The notes beneath the pieces were generated by a model. That model searched no databases. It was not told the DNA's origin and worked only from the letters and a program-made list of their open reading frames with translations. From Leptolinea sp. UBA5366 (lineage in GTDB: Bacteria; Chloroflexota; Anaerolineae; Anaerolineales; Anaerolineaceae): a stretch of 10,077 bases of DNA. The stretch is from the NCBI GenBank assembly GCA_002407845.1, contig DHPK01000008.1:9227-19303 (forward strand), read 5' to 3'. Positions 7,305-10,077 of this stretch are shown here, one piece after another; the stretch's first letter is position 1; each line of letters begins with the position of its first letter. Both the position numbers and the translations under genes were made by a program.

Positions 7305-8171
7305 TTACTGCAGTTCTGCCCAAGTGGTGATTTCACCAACGAAAATCTGGCGGATCTGATCAGCGGTCAGGCTTTCGGTCGGGTTGTCAAGGTTGATGAT
7401 CACTGCGATACCATCGTTGGCGATGACGACTGGGGTCAGTTCTGCCAATTCGGATTCTTTCAGTTCGCGTGATGCCATGCCGAGGTCGACGATGCCATCG
7501 ATGGCTGAGGTCATACCAGTTGTTGAATCGCTCAGTTGGACTTCAATGTCAACGTTCGGGTTGATCGCGACATAAGCTTCCTTCAGTTTTTCCATCAGAG
7601 GAGTCACTGATGAGGAACCACCGACAACAATTTTACCTTCAGTTGTTTCGGCTGCATATGCTGCGGCTTCAGGAGCAACTTTGATGTAACCAGCGGCTTC
7701 GACGACTTCCTGTCCTTCAGCGCTCAGAATGAAATTCATGAAATCCTGGGCGATCGGGCTCAGTTCGCCTTTGTAAGCAACATTGAACGGGCGGTAGACT
7801 TTGTATTCGCCGCTCTGAATGTTCTCAACTGTGGCTTCTGCACCGTCAACTTTGACGGCTTTGATCGTGTCATTGAGTGAACCGAGTGAAATGTAACCAA
7901 TAGCGTTGATGTCACCAGCGACTGAGGTCATGACAATGTTTGTTCCGTTTGAAATGATCGCTTCAACGGTGGTCATGTCAACTTTTTCGCCCTTGTCATT
8001 TTTCACTTCGATGCCGAGCAGTTCAACGAAAGCGCCGCGCGTTCCGGAACCTTCTTCACGGGAAACGACTGAAATTTCAGCGTTCGGATCGAAATCTGCT
8101 GCGAATGCAACTGCTGAAACCAGCAACGACATAATGATGACTAAACCAACAACAAGAATACTTTTTTTCAT
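7305..8171 (-). CDS. pstS: Phosphate-binding protein PstS, circularly permuted
   Basis: Extracytoplasmic phosphate receptor of the Pst transporter. The 288 residues start with a signal peptide (about 1-24: MKKS, a hydrophobic core, then AFA/AD as a likely signal peptidase I site). There is no lipobox cysteine. The mature order is inverted relative to ordinary PstS. Residues 33-165 are the usual second half: ISVVSREEGSGTR (33-45, the R-x-x-x-S-G-T phosphate loop), AIGYISLGSLN (90-100), YKVYRPFN (123-130) and FILSAEGQEVVEAAGYI (147-163). After an Ala-rich linker (about 166-178) comes the usual first half: GGSSSVTP (184-191), SDSTTG (214-219), GMASRELK (231-238), DGIAVI (253-258) and QIFVGEITTWAEL (275-287), where the protein stops. 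AAAGGAG (8178-8184) lies 6 bases before the ATG. It is the first gene of the operon. I recall similarly ordered proteins in Clostridia, from memory only. Confidence 0.9.
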   Translation of the reverse strand: MKKSILVVGLVIIMSLLVSAVAFAADFDPNAEISVVSREEGSGTRGAFVELLGIEVKNDKGEKVDMTTVEAIISNGTNIVMTSVAGDINAIGYISLGSLNDTIKAVKVDGAEATVENIQSGEYKVYRPFNVAYKGELSPIAQDFMNFILSAEGQEVVEAAGYIKVAPEAAAYAAETTEGKIVVGGSSSVTPLMEKLKEAYVAINPNVDIEVQLSDSTTGMTSAIDGIVDLGMASRELKESELAELTPVVIANDGIAVIINLDNPTESLTADQIRQIFVGEITTWAELQ

Positions 8172-8217
8172 TATTTTCTCCTTTGTTTTTCAATACAACC
8201 CAATCTTAATTTGGGAC

Positions 8218-8276
8218 TGTAAAGGGAGAGTTCCTGAGATTGTAAACTTTCTGTAAAATTGATTTTTACTCGTAAA
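8218..8276 (-). promoter_or_regulatory. Pho-box-like TTTACA direct repeats upstream of pstS
   Basis: On the pstS coding strand TTTACA occurs at 8252-8257 and 8241-8246, exactly 11 bases apart (TTTACA-GAAAG-TTTACA), again at 8218-8223 (23 bases further, near two turns), with a variant TTTACG upstream at 8271-8276. Tandem TT(A/T/C)ACA repeats with about 5-base gaps are the known Bacillus PhoP binding element. The repeats end 46 bases before the pstS ATG. A tentative -10 box TAAGAT (8203-8208) would put the nearest repeats at about -25, -48 and -59, a sensible activator position; no good -35 box is present, as expected of an activated promoter. The regulator would be the PhoB encoded in the same operon. 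Confidence 0.7.
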
Positions 8277-8322
8277 CCAGGATCGTCCTGAGCCATAACA
8301 ATGTCATATCTGAGGATCGCCA

Positions 8323-8368
8323 TCGGGCTCATAACCCGGAGATTGTGCGTTCGAATCTGCTTCCCACT
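8323..8368 (+). pseudogene. Degenerate tRNA-fMet-like 3' half
   Basis: TCGGG-CTCATAA-CCCGG (8323-8339) is the anticodon arm expected of initiator tRNA, with anticodon CAT at 8330-8332 and the stem otherwise perfect (one T-G pair). AGATT fills the variable-loop position, and GTGCG-TTCGAAT (8345-8356) fits the 5' T-stem and T-loop. The following bases CTGCT do not pair with GTGCG as a working T-stem would require (CGCAC), and I find no D-arm or matching 5' acceptor strand in the 30 bases before. It is therefore not a functional tRNA. It could be a remnant of a tRNA gene, or an attachment-site duplication left by an integrated element. Chance resemblance is possible but unlikely given the anticodon arm plus T-loop at the right spacing. 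Confidence 0.45.
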
Positions 8369-8519
8369 ACTGAGAAGCAACCAGAGTACTTGAATTCTCT
8401 ACTTCTTTCATTTCCGACGTGCTGCGATTGATAAAACTCCAAATTTGAAAGGATCTCTCATGAACCGCAGTACTCGAAGCGCGTCAAAGTAAAAATTATC
8501 CATCATCAACTAAGATCAT

Positions 8520-8548
8520 TTGTTCTTTCCTCCCACCTCCTTTATAAT
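8520..8548 (+). promoter_or_regulatory. Likely sigma-70/sigma-A promoter for hsdR
   Basis: A perfect TATAAT -10 box (8543-8548) lies 17 bases from a partial -35 hexamer TTGTTC (8520-8525, only TTG matches). Transcription would begin near 8555 and leave a leader of about 40 bases before the hsdR ATG. The spacer is pyrimidine-rich. The perfect -10 at the right distance from the gene is the main support. Confidence 0.5.
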
Positions 8549-8595
8549 CATCAAGAGGGACTCGACGAACTAAGTTTCTCGGAATAAGGCCTGCT

Positions 8596-10077
8596 ATGAC
8601 CAATCTCACTGAAGAAGATGTTAAATTTCGATTCATCACTCCTGCCATCGATAATGCTGGATGGTCTGCGGAAAAAATCGCAATGGAGTATTTCTTCACA
8701 GATGGCATGATCACCGTGCAGGGCAATATTGTCTTTCGAGGAGAGCGAAAGAAGGCAGACTACTTGCTTTTTCACCAGGATAATTTCCCTCTAGCTATAG
8801 TTGAAGCTAAAAAAGGAACCAGCGCCCTCGGTGCTGGAATGCAACAAGCCATCGCCTACGCCAACATACTAAATGTTCCGTTTGCCTATTCATCCAATGG
8901 GACAGGCTTTCTTGAACGTGACATGCTGAAAGGGACTGAGCGAGAGTTATCATTAGCGGATTTTCCGAGCCCTGAGAGTTTGTGGAATCGGTATCGGCAA
9001 GAAAATGAAATCACTCCAGATCAGGAGTCGATGCTCCTGCAACAATACTACATCGACACGATATCCAGAAAAACTCCCCGTTATTATCAAATGTCGGCGA
9101 TTAACAAGACCATCGAAGCAGTTGCCAAAAATCAGAAACGGATCCTGCTTGTAATGGCGACTGGTACGGGAAAAACCTATACTGCTTTTCAAATTGTGCA
9201 TCGTTTGCTCGAGTCAAAGAAAGTCCAACGCGTGCTTTATCTTGCTGATCGCAATGTGCTCATTGATCAAACTATGATCCGCGATTTCAAGCCGTTTACC
9301 AAGATTATGACCAAAATTCAGAACAGGTCGATGGATAGTTCCTATCAGATATACATGGCTTTGTATCAGCAGCTGGTTGGGGAAGGTGAAAACAAACCCT
9401 ATAAAGAGTTTTCACGAGACTTCTTTGACCTCATCATCATTGATGAATGCCACCGTGGCAGCGCACGGGAAGACTCTTTATGGCGGGAAATCCTGGAGTA
9501 TTACAATAGCGCGATTCAAATTGGCATGACTGCTACACCCAAAGAAACAAAGTATATTTCCAACGTCGAATACTTTGGAGATCCAGTTTATTCCTACTCC
9601 TTGAAGCAAGGCATTGAGGATGGCTTTCTCGCCCCCTATAAAGTCATTCGTGTTAATCTGGATAAGGATGTGGATGGTTGGCGACCCTATGAAGGTCAAC
9701 TGGATGACTACGGTGTTCTGATCGATGACTACGAATATTCCTCTACGGATTTTGACAGAACTTTGATCCTCGACAAGCGTACCCAAGCTGTGGCTAAAAG
9801 AATTTCAGATTGGCTAAAAGAGAACGGGAGACAGCTAAAAACGATTGTCTTCTGTGTAGATATCGAGCATGCAGAGCGAATGAGACAGGCCCTGGTCAAT
9901 GAAAACTCAGATTTGGTGGCTGAAAATCCCATGTATGTTTCTCGCATTACTGGAGACAATCCGGATGCCAGAAAGTTGTTAGACCATTTTATTGACCCTA
10001 GCTCCGTCTACCCAACTGTCGTCACGACTTCAAAACTTCTAACGACAGGTGTGGATGTTCAAACCTGCCAACTGATC
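8596..10077 (+). CDS. hsdR: Type I restriction enzyme R subunit HsdR, N-terminal part (cut by window edge)
   Basis: Motor and nuclease subunit of a type I restriction-modification complex, which translocates DNA with ATP and cuts unmodified DNA. 494 codons are visible of a protein that is usually about 800-1100 long. An N-terminal PD-(D/E)xK nuclease is seen with D55 (RKKADYLLF) and E70-A-K72 (IVEAKK), followed by a conserved GMQQAIAYA helix (81-89). The helicase part starts with PRYYQ (161-165), then Walker A MATGTGKT (187-194), DECHR (283-287), motif III GMTATP (310-315) and a motif V-like TTSKLLTTGVDV (477-488) at the edge. All visible catalytic residues are present. The ATG follows a weak AAGG (8586-8589); the frame upstream has no alternative start before the stop at 8545. 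No hsdM or hsdS lies in the window; they would be expected to the right. Confidence 0.93.
   Translation, partial: MTNLTEEDVKFRFITPAIDNAGWSAEKIAMEYFFTDGMITVQGNIVFRGERKKADYLLFHQDNFPLAIVEAKKGTSALGAGMQQAIAYANILNVPFAYSSNGTGFLERDMLKGTERELSLADFPSPESLWNRYRQENEITPDQESMLLQQYYIDTISRKTPRYYQMSAINKTIEAVAKNQKRILLVMATGTGKTYTAFQIVHRLLESKKVQRVLYLADRNVLIDQTMIRDFKPFTKIMTKIQNRSMDSSYQIYMALYQQLVGEGENKPYKEFSRDFFDLIIIDECHRGSAREDSLWREILEYYNSAIQIGMTATPKETKYISNVEYFGDPVYSYSLKQGIEDGFLAPYKVIRVNLDKDVDGWRPYEGQLDDYGVLIDDYEYSSTDFDRTLILDKRTQAVAKRISDWLKENGRQLKTIVFCVDIEHAERMRQALVNENSDLVAENPMYVSRITGDNPDARKLLDHFIDPSSVYPTVVTTSKLLTTGVDVQTCQLI

Larger units (their letters stand above)
8172..8595. other. Divergent intergenic region between pstS and hsdR
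   Basis: These 424 bases hold, from left to right: the pstS ribosome binding site; a small inverted repeat CCCAA/TTGGG (8199-8203 with 8211-8215) overlapping the likely pstS promoter core; the TTTACA repeats (8218-8276); a palindrome CAGGA-TCG-TCCTG (8278-8290); a degenerate tRNA-like 3' half (8323-8368); about 150 bases (8370-8519) in which I see nothing identifiable; and the hsdR promoter. No convincing protein gene lies here; short leftward frames overlapping the regulatory repeats have no ribosome binding site I can support. Confidence 0.6.

Noticed and set aside
7305..8171. Frameshift, fusion of two fragments or misassembly as the reason for the inverted PstS domain order
   Set aside because: The frame is single and uninterrupted, the signal peptide joins smoothly to the first block, the linker is plausible, the C-terminus ends precisely at a natural domain boundary and flanking gene order is normal.
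8323..8368. Functional tRNA gene
   Set aside because: No D-arm or 5' acceptor strand is found and the 3' T-stem does not pair.
8171..8380. 69-codon leftward open frame upstream of pstS
   Set aside because: It runs through the TTTACA repeats, the palindrome and the tRNA-like segment, has no ribosome binding site I can support and no recognisable protein features.
8496..9959. Leftward open frames of 74-102 codons opposite hsdR
   Set aside because: They are antisense to the hsdR reading frame, which carries all expected nuclease and helicase motifs.
1..10077. CRISPR array, insertion sequence or transposase
   Set aside because: No regularly spaced long repeats, terminal inverted repeats or transposase motifs are seen.

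Overview
The window holds a complete high-affinity phosphate uptake and sensing operon on the minus strand (pstS-pstC-pstA-pstB-phoU-phoB-phoR, about 8171 down to 1724). It is flanked by the start of a pyruvate, phosphate dikinase gene (minus strand, cut by the left edge) and the start of a type I restriction HsdR gene (plus strand, cut by the right edge). The style of the Pst/Pho genes, the AAAGGAG-type ribosome binding sites, the TTTACA repeats of Bacillus PhoP-box type and the moderate base composition suggest Bacillota (Clostridia-like). The N-terminal segment of the dikinase also recalls Anaerolineae (Chloroflexota). The lineage is not settled from this sequence.

Layout from left to right: 1-998 ppdK N-terminal third; 999-1723 a long AT-rich gap without a gene, with small inverted and direct repeats and the operon terminator; 1724-8171 the phosphate operon, transcribed right to left, with junctions that overlap or nearly touch except pstS/pstC, where a strong hairpin lies; 8172-8595 an intergenic region with the pstS control region (Pho-box-like repeats), a degenerate initiator-tRNA-like 3' half and a promoter for hsdR; 8596-10077 hsdR.

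The phosphate genes form one logical circuit. PstS captures phosphate outside the membrane, PstC/PstA form the channel, PstB drives transport with ATP, PhoU links transporter state to the kinase PhoR, and PhoR phosphorylates PhoB. PhoB would then bind the TTTACA repeats in front of pstS and switch on the whole cluster.

The most striking observation is that PstS is circularly permuted. The half that is normally C-terminal (with the SREEGSGTR phosphate-binding loop) directly follows the signal peptide. The half that is normally N-terminal (GGSSSVTP through IFVGEITTWAEL) is at the C-terminus. The other points worth a second look are the tRNA remnant beside the restriction gene and the pstS-pstC hairpin, whose T-run lies on the opposite strand from the operon.
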